33,412 bases of DNA from CBDUBH01 sp965365345 (GCA_965365345.1 CBDUBH010000037.1:1-33412), one strand, 5' to 3'. Counted from the stretch's first letter, positions 15,368 through 23,602 are shown. The notes: generated by a model from the letters alone, not told the origin. Numbers and translations are program-made.

Positions 15368-18300
15368 TTATGATTTTTTTATGCTGATTGAACATTTGTA
15401 ATCTCCAATTTCAAAATCCTGAGCAAATCCTTCTTCCATATTTTCCGTTATGAATTTATCCGCTAAAACTTCATTTGTAATGTAATCTTTAAATTTACTG
15501 ATTGCCGAAATCAATTTTTCATCACCTCTTGCCGATAAAATAATTCTATCGGTAACTTCCAATCCGGCATCTTTTCTCATATTTTGAATTCTATTTACAA
15601 ATTCTCTTGTTAAACCTTCGGCAATTAAATCTTCGGTTAATTCGGTATCAACTGCAACTGTAACATTTTCTTCTGTTTCAACTAACCAGCCTGTAATTTC
15701 AGTGCTTACAATTTCAACTAATTCTTTTATGATCGAAACTTCTTCATCTTGAATTTTTAAATTTACGGCTTCGCCTTTTTCAAGTTTGGAAATTTCTTCT
15801 TTACCGAAATTCCTGATCTCACCTGCAACTAAATTTGCCTTTTTACCGAATTTAGGACCAATAGCTTTGAAATTTGGTTTCGCAGATTTATTCACAATTT
15901 CTGAATCATCTTCCAACACAACTAAATCTTTGATGTTAACTTCTTCAAGTATAACATCTTTCATTTCTTTTAAAGCATCTCTTTTTGAACTATCAACCGC
16001 AACCATAAGCTTTTTTAATGGCTGACGGACTTTTAAATTATTTTTAGCTCTTATTGAACGGGTAATATACACCACTCTTTGAGCAATGTCCATTTTTTCT
16101 TCAAGTTCTTTTTCATTATAAACTGGTTTTGGGAAATCTGCCAGGTGAACCGATTCATAATTTTCATTTTTTGTTGCTGAATTTAAATTTCCGTAAATGT
16201 ACTCTGCAATAAACGGCGCAAACGGAGATGTTAATTTAGCAACAATATTCAAACATTCATACAAAGTTTGATAAGCAGAAAGTTTGTTTTTGTTCATTTC
16301 TGATTTCCAGAAACGTCTTCTGCTTCTGCGGACATACCAGTTTGAAAGTTGATCGATGGTAAATAATGAAACTATTCTCGCAGCTTTTGTAACATCGTAA
16401 TTATCCATCAATTCCTGATATTCGGAAATTAACGAGCTTAGTTTAGATATAATCCATCTATCAATTTCAGGGCGTTCCGAATAGGGGATTTTTTCTTCCC
16501 CATAATTAAAGTTATCAATATTTGCATACATTGCAAAAAATGAATAAGTATTTATCAAAGTTCCGAAGAATTTTCTTTGAACTTCCGCAATTCCTTCTTC
16601 ATCAAAAAGCGTTGGTTTCCATGGTGGACTTGTAGTTACCAAATACCATCTTGTGGCATCGGCTCCGTATTTTTCAAATAATGCAAACGGATCAACCGTG
16701 TTGCCTTTTGATTTGGACATTTTTTGTCCGTGTTTATCCAAAATCAATTCATTTACGATTAGATTTTTATAAGCAACATTATCAAAAAGCATTGTTGCAA
16801 TTGCGTGCAAAGTGTAAAACCATCCGCGTGTTTGATCAATTCCTTCGCAGATAAAATCAGCGGGAAAATTCTTTTCGAACCATTCTTTATTTTCAAAAGG
16901 ATAATGGTATTGTGCAAAAGGCATTGCGCCTGAATCGAACCAAACATCAATTAATTCCGGAGTACGTCTGAAAATTTTTCCGTTGCGCTCAAAGTAAATA
17001 TTATCAACATAAGGTTTATGAAGATCAATATTATCAAGCTCGGAAACAGAAACTTTTTTTCCGTCTTTTTCAACAAATCCCTGTTTTAATTCTTCGATGC
17101 TTCCGACTGCAAACATTTCTTCGCCATCTTCGGAAATCCAAATTGGTAAAGGAGTTGCCCAAAATCTATCGCGTGATAAAGCCCAGTCTTTATTTTCTTC
17201 AAGCCAGTTTCCGAATCTTCCGCTTCCGACTTCGGACGGATACCAATTTATCTGCTTGTTCAGTTCCACCATTCTATTTGAAATTGAAGTAGTTCTGATG
17301 AACCATGATTCGCGCGCGTAATAAATTACGGGTACATCTTGATGACGCCAGCTAAAAGGATAAGAGTGAGTGATCGTTTCGCGTTTGAATAATCTTCCCA
17401 TCTCTTTTAATTTTTTGATAATATCTTTATCAGCTTCTTTTACAAATCTTCCGGCAAAATCTGTAACATGCTCGGTAAATAATCCGCCGCGAGTTACAGG
17501 TTGAAGCATTGGCAGATCATATTTTTTTGAAATTTCATAATCATCAGCACCAAAAGCAGGAGCAATGTGAACAATTCCTGATCCATCTTCGGTACTTACA
17601 AAATCGCCCTCAATTACGAAGAATGCTTTTTTATTTGGGGCAACATAATCAAATAATTGTTCGTATTCAGTTCCGGCTAATTCAGATCCTTTATATTCAG
17701 CAACAATTTCATATTCGCCATCTACAACTGAAAGTCTTGATTTAGCGAGAATCAAATATTCATCTTTTAATTTTATTTTTACATAATCAATATCTGAACC
17801 GACAGCCAAACCAACATTTGAAATCAATGTCCAAGGAGTAGTCGTCCAAACTAGAAAATATGTTGTTCCTTCTTGCGAGAATTTTGATTCTTTCAATTTC
17901 ATCACGACGTAAACCGAAGGATCCTGAGTTTCGCGGTAACCAAGCGCAAGTTCGTGCGATGAAAGAACAGTTTCTGATTTTGGATCTTGCGGAACAACTT
18001 TATAATCTTTGTAAATTAATCCTTTATCGAATAAAGTTTTTAAAGCCCACCAAACCGATTCAATATATTCATTTGTACAAGTTACATAAGCATCATCCAT
18101 ACGAACCCAATAGCCCATTCGTTCGGTCATCTTTTCCCAAAGATCCATATAGGTAAAAACCGAATCGCGGCAAGCAGCGTTATATTTTTCAACTCCGTAA
18201 TCTTTAATTTCGCTTTTATTTTTTATGCCAAGCTGTTTTTCAACTTCAATTTCAACAGGTAAACCGTGAGTATCCCAGCCGGCTTTACGGTGAATCTGAT

Positions 18301-18529
18301 ATCCCTGCAAAGTTTTGTAACGGCAAACAAGATCTTTTAAAGTTCTTGCCATAACATGGTGAATTCCCGGTTTTCCGTTAGCAGTTGGCGGACCTTCATA
18401 AAAGGTAAAAGGTTTTTCGTCGCTTCTGGTTGAAACGCTTTTTTCAAAAATCTGATTTTCTTGCCAGAATTTTAAAATTTCCTGTTCGATTTCCGAGTAA
18501 TTGATTTTTTCAGATAGCTGCTTAAACAT
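15368..18529 (-). CDS. ileS: Isoleucyl-tRNA synthetase, type 2-like, with GxHH-altered HIGH motif
   Basis: IleRS charges tRNA-Ile and edits misactivated valine. The protein is 1053 residues. The catalytic N-terminus has PFTFYEGPPTANGKPG followed by GIHH at 55-58 where HIGH normally stands, then GWDTHGLPVE. The CP1 editing domain follows (VWTTTPWTLISN, GTGIVHIAP-like GSGIVHIAPAFG). KMSKS is at 603-607, and the helical anticodon domain has WYVRRSRRRFW. The C-terminus lacks the four-Cys zinc finger of type 1 bacterial enzymes, as in IleRS2. A TTG at 18586 lies in frame, but a promoter-like element overlaps it and the ATG at 18529 matches the family start. It heads the operon ileS, DksA-like, lspA, RluD-like. 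Confidence 0.96.
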   Translation of the reverse strand: MFKQLSEKINYSEIEQEILKFWQENQIFEKSVSTRSDEKPFTFYEGPPTANGKPGIHHVMARTLKDLVCRYKTLQGYQIHRKAGWDTHGLPVEIEVEKQLGIKNKSEIKDYGVEKYNAACRDSVFTYMDLWEKMTERMGYWVRMDDAYVTCTNEYIESVWWALKTLFDKGLIYKDYKVVPQDPKSETVLSSHELALGYRETQDPSVYVVMKLKESKFSQEGTTYFLVWTTTPWTLISNVGLAVGSDIDYVKIKLKDEYLILAKSRLSVVDGEYEIVAEYKGSELAGTEYEQLFDYVAPNKKAFFVIEGDFVSTEDGSGIVHIAPAFGADDYEISKKYDLPMLQPVTRGGLFTEHVTDFAGRFVKEADKDIIKKLKEMGRLFKRETITHSYPFSWRHQDVPVIYYARESWFIRTTSISNRMVELNKQINWYPSEVGSGRFGNWLEENKDWALSRDRFWATPLPIWISEDGEEMFAVGSIEELKQGFVEKDGKKVSVSELDNIDLHKPYVDNIYFERNGKIFRRTPELIDVWFDSGAMPFAQYHYPFENKEWFEKNFPADFICEGIDQTRGWFYTLHAIATMLFDNVAYKNLIVNELILDKHGQKMSKSKGNTVDPFALFEKYGADATRWYLVTTSPPWKPTLFDEEGIAEVQRKFFGTLINTYSFFAMYANIDNFNYGEEKIPYSERPEIDRWIISKLSSLISEYQELMDNYDVTKAARIVSLFTIDQLSNWYVRRSRRRFWKSEMNKNKLSAYQTLYECLNIVAKLTSPFAPFIAEYIYGNLNSATKNENYESVHLADFPKPVYNEKELEEKMDIAQRVVYITRSIRAKNNLKVRQPLKKLMVAVDSSKRDALKEMKDVILEEVNIKDLVVLEDDSEIVNKSAKPNFKAIGPKFGKKANLVAGEIRNFGKEEISKLEKGEAVNLKIQDEEVSIIKELVEIVSTEITGWLVETEENVTVAVDTELTEDLIAEGLTREFVNRIQNMRKDAGLEVTDRIILSARGDEKLISAISKFKDYITNEVLADKFITENMEEGFAQDFEIGDYKCSISIKKS

Positions 18530-18552
18530 AATTCTTTTTATTCTTTTGTAAT

Positions 18553-18587
18553 CAAATATATTATTAAATATTGTTAAATTATCCAAA
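18553..18587 (-). promoter_or_regulatory. Candidate promoter for the ileS operon
   Basis: On the minus strand TTTG (complement 18584-18587) is followed by 23 bases and TATATTTG (complement 18553-18560). Both boxes fit the Bacteroidetes pattern but the spacing is 2-4 bases long. The predicted start lies about 16 bases before the ATG. Confidence 0.4.
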
Positions 18588-18687
18588 TTAAATCGGCTGA
18601 TTTTTTCCGATTTTTGTTATGATATTTTATAGAATCCCGAGTATAAACTTTTTTATTTTTTATTAAAATCAAAACTATTCATTCACT

Positions 18688-18795
18688 TTTTCCTAAGAGC
18701 ACAGAAGGATTCCGAACCTGTCCGAATTGCTCAGCCAAGGCGGGCAAGCCGGAATGACAGACAAAAAGATTTCTCGCTTCACTTCGAAATGACGG
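18688..18795. repeat. GC-rich interspersed repeat with nested hairpin
   Basis: This 108-base block has much higher G+C than its flanks. It contains nested inverted arms: ATTCCG (18709-18714) with CGGAAT (18750-18755), TTGC (18727-18730) with GCAA (18744-18747), and GCC (18734-18736) with GGC (18739-18741). Read on the minus strand it has the phrases GTCATTTCGAAGTGAAGCG and CTGTCATTCCGG, which I recall as typical of short dispersed intergenic repeats in many bacterial genomes. A single copy is visible here, so dispersal elsewhere is from memory, not shown. Confidence 0.6.
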
Positions 18796-18806
18796 CAAAA
18801 ATAATA

Positions 18807-18878
18807 ATCTTTGAATTTTTAATTTTTCCAATCTTTTCAATTTTTGAATCTTTCTAATCTTTTTATCTTTGAATTTTT
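18807..18878. repeat. AT-rich degenerate direct repeats
   Basis: ATCTTTGAATTTTT occurs twice (18807-18820 and 18865-18878), with several degenerate ATCTTT and AATTTTT units between. The tract abuts the GC-rich repeat and ends at the stop codon of the neighbouring membrane-protein gene. Confidence 0.5.
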
Positions 18879-19540
18879 CACAACTCTTCATACTTTTTCA
18901 AAAGTTCGCGTTCAATTTGAATGAATTCTTTTAATTCTTTTTCAACTCTGTCTTTTTTATCAAGCATTTGCTTTACGGAAATCTCCGCTTCTTTTAACAT
19001 CGTTTCTGATTTTAATTTTGCTTCGCGAATTAATAATTCAGATTCTTTTTTTGCCAAATCAGAACTTTCAATAAAAGATTCGATCTTAATATTTTGCGTA
19101 AGCACAACTCGCTGCAATGCGAAAAGCTCTGCAAGCGCCATTCCGAAAAATCCCATGCTTCCCAAAGTTACATTGCGCAAACTGTAAAGAATTAAATTTT
19201 CTATCAGAAGTTCATTTGCGCCGAAATAATCTGAATATAATGAGATCAAAACTACACTTAAAACTGTTGTGCCGACAATTACGCCAAAAATAAATTTGCC
19301 GCCTTGTTTCCACTCCAAAGTTTTATCAATAAGCCAGCCGCACGCAAATGAAAACAATGAAAGTATGAACCAAACCGAAAAATTATGTTCATCGAATTTA
19401 AATAATTCAGTATTTAAAAAATTTGAAGCGAACATAAAAACGCCAAGCAAAGCCGGAGCAATGTAATAATATTTTTTTACTTTAATTTTTCCGGACTGTG
19501 GCAATGGAACTTGCTTTATCCCGATTTTAGCCTTCTTCAT
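18878..19540 (-). CDS. Membrane protein with four helices and C-terminal coiled coil
   Basis: A 220-residue protein of no family I recognise. A short basic N-terminus precedes about four transmembrane helices (near 26-43, 55-71, 82-102 and 112-140). Residues about 150-220 form a charged coiled coil rich in Glu and Lys (SELLIREAKLKSETMLKEAEISVKQ), similar in style to the DivIVA-like protein encoded two genes upstream. The start overlaps the stop of the purine nucleoside phosphorylase gene by ATGA, so it is translationally coupled. It ends the yggS operon. A cytoplasmic coiled coil on a membrane anchor might interact with the DivIVA-like protein; that is inference from context. Confidence 0.8.
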   Translation of the reverse strand: MKKAKIGIKQVPLPQSGKIKVKKYYYIAPALLGVFMFASNFLNTELFKFDEHNFSVWFILSLFSFACGWLIDKTLEWKQGGKFIFGVIVGTTVLSVVLISLYSDYFGANELLIENLILYSLRNVTLGSMGFFGMALAELFALQRVVLTQNIKIESFIESSDLAKKESELLIREAKLKSETMLKEAEISVKQMLDKKDRVEKELKEFIQIERELLKKYEEL

Positions 19541-20358
19541 AATTTTTTAATTACTTCTTTCATTATCAAAGTCATTTTCGGTTCTGCTTCGTTTGCCGCT
19601 GAAATAATTTCTTTTATATCAACAGGTTTTAAAGATTCCGGAAAACATTCATCTGTTATAATTGAAAATCCCAAAACTTTTATTCCCATATGATTTGCAA
19701 CAATGTTTTCAGGGATTGTTGACATTCCGACAACATCCGCGCCGAAATTTCTCAAAAATCTATATTCAGCTTTTGTTTCCAAATTCGGACCCGGAACGGC
19801 AACATAAACTCCCTTTTGAACTTTGATCTTATTTTCAAGAGCCACTTCTTCTGCAAGTGAAATTAATTTCAGATCATACGGCTCGCTCATATCCGGAAAT
19901 CTAGGTCCAAGTTCATCTTCATTTTTTCCGATAAGAGGATTATCGCCTAGTAAATTTATGTGATCGATCATCAGCATAATATCGCCGCGTTTGAAAAGCG
20001 GATTCATTCCACCGCATGCATTTGAAACGAGCAAAGTTTTAACACCCAAAAATTTCATTACGCGAACCGGATATGTGATTTGCTGCATTGAATATCCTTC
20101 GTAATAATGGAATCTTCCTTGCATAGCAACAACTTTTTTATTACCGATCTTTCCGAAAATCAATTTTCCTTGATGAGATTCAACGGTTGACAAAGGAAAA
20201 TAAGGCAAATCTTTATATTCAATTTCCGTTTCAATTTCAATTTCTTTTACTAATCCGCCTAATCCTGTTCCCAAAATTATTCCGGTTTCAAAATCTCCGG
20301 AAGTTTTTTTTCTGATAACTTCAAGAGTTTCATCTATTTTTTTGATCAGTTCGCTCAT
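19537..20358 (-). CDS. punA: Purine nucleoside phosphorylase (low-mass trimeric, PNP-I type)
   Basis: PNP cleaves purine (deoxy)nucleosides with phosphate to the free base and (deoxy)ribose-1-phosphate in purine salvage. The 273-residue length and motifs fit the trimeric class: GIILGTGLGG (phosphate loop), ESHQGKL, GRFHYYEGYSM, LLVSNACGGMNP, GPNLETKAEYR and GMSTIPENIVANHMG. The base-recognition loop reads SIITDEC, with Asp where the human 6-oxopurine enzyme has Asn. It overlaps the genes on both sides by four bases (ATGA), so it is made in coupled translation with the DivIVA-like protein and the membrane coiled-coil protein. Confidence 0.94.
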   Translation of the reverse strand: MSELIKKIDETLEVIRKKTSGDFETGIILGTGLGGLVKEIEIETEIEYKDLPYFPLSTVESHQGKLIFGKIGNKKVVAMQGRFHYYEGYSMQQITYPVRVMKFLGVKTLLVSNACGGMNPLFKRGDIMLMIDHINLLGDNPLIGKNEDELGPRFPDMSEPYDLKLISLAEEVALENKIKVQKGVYVAVPGPNLETKAEYRFLRNFGADVVGMSTIPENIVANHMGIKVLGFSIITDECFPESLKPVDIKEIISAANEAEPKMTLIMKEVIKKL

Positions 20359-20906
20359 AATAATTTCTCGATTATTTCATCTAAATTTATGTTTAAATTT
20401 TCGGGAGTTTTAATTTCCTGTGGTTTTGCTTGTGTTGATCTTTCTTCCTGCTTATCAATGCTTTCCAATTTCATTTCAACCAAGCCGGCTTGCGAATTTA
20501 CAATAGCTTTAATTTTTGCAATGAGAACATTTTTTTCTTCACGAAGATTTTCAACTGCTTCACGCAACTTTTCAGATTCAATTCTTGCATCATTTAAAAT
20601 TTGATTTGCTTTTACCTGAGCTTCATTTATAATTGAATCTGCTTTTTTCTGTGCAGCTTCTGCCGAACGCGAAGTTGATTCATTTGCCTTTAGCAAAGTA
20701 TCCTGCAAACTTTTTTCAATTTTTTTGTACTCGATTATTTTTGCCTGCGTTTTTTCGAGTTCCTTTTTTAAATTTTCATTTTCACTGTTTAATCTTTCAA
20801 CTTCATCGGAAATTCCTTCCAGAAAAACCGAAACTTCCTGCGGATCGTATCCGCGAAGCGATTTATTGAACTGCTGATTTTTTATGCTGAATGGAGTTAA
20901 CTTCAT
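20355..20906 (-). CDS. DivIVA-domain coiled-coil protein
   Basis: A 183-residue protein. The first 45 residues are a DivIVA/GpsB-type N-terminal domain: MKLTPFSIKNQQFNKSLRGY, then DPQEVSVFLEGISDEVERL. A long coiled coil (about 45-145) and a short Gln/Lys-rich tail ending in NLDEIIEKLL follow. DivIVA proteins mark curved or polar membrane and organise division or growth machinery. I chose the ATG at 20906 over the TTG at 20918 because it begins the conserved domain, is preceded by GGAAAG, and overlaps the yggS stop as ATGA. The yggS-divIVA proximity is also known in other bacteria, where yggS lies in division-related clusters. Confidence 0.9.
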   Translation of the reverse strand: MKLTPFSIKNQQFNKSLRGYDPQEVSVFLEGISDEVERLNSENENLKKELEKTQAKIIEYKKIEKSLQDTLLKANESTSRSAEAAQKKADSIINEAQVKANQILNDARIESEKLREAVENLREEKNVLIAKIKAIVNSQAGLVEMKLESIDKQEERSTQAKPQEIKTPENLNINLDEIIEKLL

Positions 20907-21607
20907 TGTTCTTTCCAACTTTTGGAATAATCTCTTTCGCCAAAGATTGCCGTGCCTATTCTTATCATTGTTGAACCTTCTTCAATTGCAATTTCAAAAT
21001 CACTTGTCATTCCCATCGAAAGTTCAGTTAAATTATATCCTTCAGAATTTAATTTATCTTTTAAATTGCGCAGATCAGAAAAACTTTTTCTTATTAGAAT
21101 TTCATCTTCGGTAAAAGGAGCCATCGTCATAAGTCCGATTAATTCAATGTTAGCAGCACTTTTACAAAATTTTGCAATTTCAAAAATTTCTGAAAAATCT
21201 GAAATTCCCTGTTTTGATTCTTCGCCGGAAGTTTTTACTTCAAGCAAAATTTTTTGGATCTTATTTCTTTTTTCCGCTTGCTTATTAATTTCCGAGGCGA
21301 GTGGAAGCGAATCAACCGAATGAATAAGTTCTGCGTTTTCCACAACATATTTCACTTTATTCGATTGAAGATGCCCCAAAAAATGCCAGTGAATATTTTT
21401 ATTTTCAAAAATTTTTGCTTTATCCCTTAACTCCTGCGCTTTACTTTCACCGAGTTCAAAAATTCCGTTTTCAAGCGCTTCTTCAATTCCGTTTACGCCA
21501 ACATTTTTAGAAACGGCAATAAGTTTCACTTCGTTAAAATCTCTTTTAACCTCAGCGCATTTACGCGAAATTTTTTCTTTTATAATATGTAAATTTTCGC
21601 TAATCAT
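20903..21607 (-). CDS. yggS: YggS/PLPBP-family pyridoxal-phosphate homeostasis protein
   Basis: A 234-residue single-domain TIM-barrel protein that binds pyridoxal 5'-phosphate and buffers the vitamin B6 and amino/keto acid pools; no catalytic activity is established for the family. The PLP lysine is Lys34 in LIAVSKNVG. GESKAQEL, HWHFLGHLQSNK, LLEVKTSGEESKQG and LSMGMTSDFEIAIEEGSTMIRIGTAIFG-type segments are all present (the last split here as LSMGMTSDFE and IRIGTAIFG). The ATG at 21607 gives a standard length. It is the first gene of a four-gene chain with ATGA overlaps; a promoter candidate lies at 21662-21690. Confidence 0.95.
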   Translation of the reverse strand: MISENLHIIKEKISRKCAEVKRDFNEVKLIAVSKNVGVNGIEEALENGIFELGESKAQELRDKAKIFENKNIHWHFLGHLQSNKVKYVVENAELIHSVDSLPLASEINKQAEKRNKIQKILLEVKTSGEESKQGISDFSEIFEIAKFCKSAANIELIGLMTMAPFTEDEILIRKSFSDLRNLKDKLNSEGYNLTELSMGMTSDFEIAIEEGSTMIRIGTAIFGERDYSKSWKEQ

Positions 21608-21661
21608 CTTTATTTAAGATAGTGAAGTTATGCTTTTTTACGATAAATTTCAACTTATAAG

Positions 21662-21690
21662 CAAATATAATATTTTTAGATTCCGGCAAA
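21662..21690 (-). promoter_or_regulatory. Candidate promoter for the yggS operon
   Basis: On the minus strand TTTG (complement 21687-21690) is followed by 17 bases and TATATTTG (complement 21662-21669). The boxes match the Bacteroidetes pattern but the spacing is about two bases short. The predicted leader before yggS is about 48 bases. Confidence 0.4.
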
Positions 21691-21754
21691 ATTCTTGCTA
21701 GATCGTGTTTAAATTTTTAGCAGCTTTTTTGAAATGATTTCCGGATCAGGTTTT

Positions 21755-22342
21755 TCAATTCTGATTAAGAAAATTTTCGTATCCGCCTTCAAGCACATTT
21801 TTAAGTTCGATATTCAAAACGACTTTTTCGTTATCGCTGTAAATCTCATCAATATGATTTAATTTTTTCAATTTTGTTACACGCAGATTATTTTTGTAGG
21901 CAATTATATGAAGATTTTTTATGAATAGTTTTTTTATGAAAAGTCCGGTTTGAAACAGAAAAAGTCTTCCGTACAATTTATTTCTGAAATCTTTATGAAT
22001 AAAGAAAGTAATTTCCGCAGTATACCAATGATGCATAAAGATCCTGGCAACTGAAATTAGCTGATCATTTAAAAACATCCCGGTAAAAAAACTATATTTA
22101 AAAGATTTTTTTAATTGTTCAATTTTCCAATTTATTATCGGAGATTTTTCCTCATCACCGGGCAAATGATTTTGTAACAGCTCCAAAATTTCATCTGAAT
22201 TTTCCCGCTTCAAAATTCTTATCGAAATATTTTTCCGTTTGAAAATTTCATTTTCAAAAAAAGCTTTGGATGCAAATTTCAAAATTGAAATATGACAAAA
22301 GCAGTAAGCATCATTTATTATATTTTTGATTTTCGAAAACAT
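21755..22342 (-). CDS. GNAT-like protein, last gene of the glycan cluster
   Basis: A 195-residue protein. After a hydrophobic/basic N-terminus (about 1-35), residues 40-180 have the strand-helix order of a GCN5-related N-acetyltransferase: ISIRILKRENSDEILELLQ, FFTGMFLNDQLISVARIF, AEITFFIHKDFRNKLYGRL (the usual acyl-CoA loop region, though without a clear R/QxxGxG/A), then LHIIAYKNNLRVTKLKKL. The identification is by fold pattern only and is tentative. It starts 3 bases after the CapK-like gene, so the two are co-translated. A role in acylating a sugar or an amino group activated by the CapK-like enzyme is possible but unproven. Confidence 0.65.
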   Translation of the reverse strand: MFSKIKNIINDAYCFCHISILKFASKAFFENEIFKRKNISIRILKRENSDEILELLQNHLPGDEEKSPIINWKIEQLKKSFKYSFFTGMFLNDQLISVARIFMHHWYTAEITFFIHKDFRNKLYGRLFLFQTGLFIKKLFIKNLHIIAYKNNLRVTKLKKLNHIDEIYSDNEKVVLNIELKNVLEGGYENFLNQN

Positions 22343-22345
22343 AAT

Positions 22346-23599
22346 TCAATTAATTTCACTTGTAAAAATGATGAATTTTCCCCTGCCGGTTTTTTGCTGA
22401 TTTTTTTCATACGTGATTTTTACATCAATATTTTCGCATTCTTTTCTAATCTTATTTATTATTTCACGCTCTTTTTCTTCACATAATTTTTCTGAATCCA
22501 AAAATATTTCAATGCTTTTATCTTTATTTTGTTTTGCATAAAATTTATTTACTTCCTTGTGATGAAGTAAAATCGAATCAATATATTGCGTACCTGAAAT
22601 TCTTTTTCCGGAAGGAAGAATAAGAAAATTACTTTCACGACCTTTTATATTTTTCAGCAATGGTAACGATATTCCGCATGAACATTTTTCATTTTCAAAT
22701 TCAGCGAAATCATTTGTATTATAGCGTATCAAAGGCATTGCGAAATTTGTGAGATCTGTTCCTATTACCTCACCGGAATTATTGTATTTTGATTTTTCAT
22801 CAATCTGCAATATAACCTGATCCGAATTTACATGATATCCGTTGGTTTTATTACATTGCCATGCGACAAATTGAAATTCAGTATTTCCATAAATATCAAC
22901 AACATTTTTCCCAAATGCTTTTATAGCTAATTTGCGGACAGATTCTCTTAAAGTTTCAGAGTTTGTAAAAATTAATTCAGGAGAAAGTTCATTTAAATTA
23001 TTATTTAAAATATAATTTGAAATTTCTTCAAGTCTGTTTGGAAAAGCATCAATGCAAAGCGGTTTCAAATCTTTTAAAAGTTCATATTGGTAATGTAAAT
23101 CAATATCGGCAGGAATATCAACGGTTTGATGAACACCAAATTTATGAAAATATTTCGAATTACTTTTTAAATAAAATCCGTGCATCTCGGCAATTTTCCA
23201 ATTCAATTTATATCCGTTAGCAATAAATGACCGGAGTTTTGAAGCTCGGGAAATACTAAATGAACTTTTATTGCGGTAAAATATCATCGGCTCACCGGAA
23301 GATCCTCCTGTTTTTTGCTGAATCAAATTTTCTTTTTTGAATTTCCGGGAAATTAATTCATCTCCGGCTTCTCTGATTATTTTTTTTGTAAGAACAGGAA
23401 TTGAAGAAATATCTTCAACTGATTTTATATCATTTGCGTTTAATCCGATTTGATTGAATAATTGTTTATAATAAGGAACATTATCATTTGCGTATTTAAT
23501 GATCAGTTTCAATTTTTCAAGTTGAATTTGTCGTAATTTTTTCTCAGGTAAATGAAGATTTTTCCAAAGTCCGTAGAAGTTGTATAATTGCCCAAACAT
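22346..23599 (-). CDS. CapK/phenylacetate-CoA ligase-like adenylate-forming enzyme
   Basis: A 417-residue member of the ANL-type adenylating enzymes of the PaaK/CapK branch, often found in capsule and exopolysaccharide loci. The nucleotide loop is TGGSSGEP (97-104). DIYGNTEFQ corresponds to the aromatic/Glu motif, RYNTNDFAEF to the RYxTGD motif with Asn replacing Gly, and Lys408 in KTGRGKF is the likely C-terminal catalytic Lys. A Cys-containing segment (ENEKCSCG) resembles the metal-binding turn of PaaK-like enzymes. Genes on both sides are 3 bases away. The acid it activates is unknown; CapK-like proteins have been proposed to activate small acids or amino acids for polysaccharide decoration. 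Confidence 0.85.
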   Translation of the reverse strand: MFGQLYNFYGLWKNLHLPEKKLRQIQLEKLKLIIKYANDNVPYYKQLFNQIGLNANDIKSVEDISSIPVLTKKIIREAGDELISRKFKKENLIQQKTGGSSGEPMIFYRNKSSFSISRASKLRSFIANGYKLNWKIAEMHGFYLKSNSKYFHKFGVHQTVDIPADIDLHYQYELLKDLKPLCIDAFPNRLEEISNYILNNNLNELSPELIFTNSETLRESVRKLAIKAFGKNVVDIYGNTEFQFVAWQCNKTNGYHVNSDQVILQIDEKSKYNNSGEVIGTDLTNFAMPLIRYNTNDFAEFENEKCSCGISLPLLKNIKGRESNFLILPSGKRISGTQYIDSILLHHKEVNKFYAKQNKDKSIEIFLDSEKLCEEKEREIINKIRKECENIDVKITYEKNQQKTGRGKFIIFTSEIN

Positions 23600-23602
23600 T
23601 TT

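Larger units (their letters stand above)
18530..18877. other. Spacer upstream of ileS holding an interspersed repeat
   Basis: About 350 bases between the membrane coiled-coil gene and ileS. It contains the ileS promoter candidate next to ileS, a GC-rich repeat in the middle and an AT-rich repeated tract next to the upstream gene, all annotated separately. A 70-codon open frame across the repeat (18679-18891, minus) is translated repeat, not a gene. Confidence 0.65.

Noticed and set aside
14998..15387. Plus-strand hydrophobic open frame opposite the DksA-like tail
   Set aside because: It is the antisense of a Lys/Ala-rich coding stretch, giving Phe/Ala repeats by codon complementarity.
18679..18891. 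Open frame of 70 codons on the minus strand between ileS and the membrane-protein gene
   Set aside because: It is a translation of the GC-rich interspersed repeat and the AT-rich repeat tract, overlaps the end of a real gene, and has no ribosome site.
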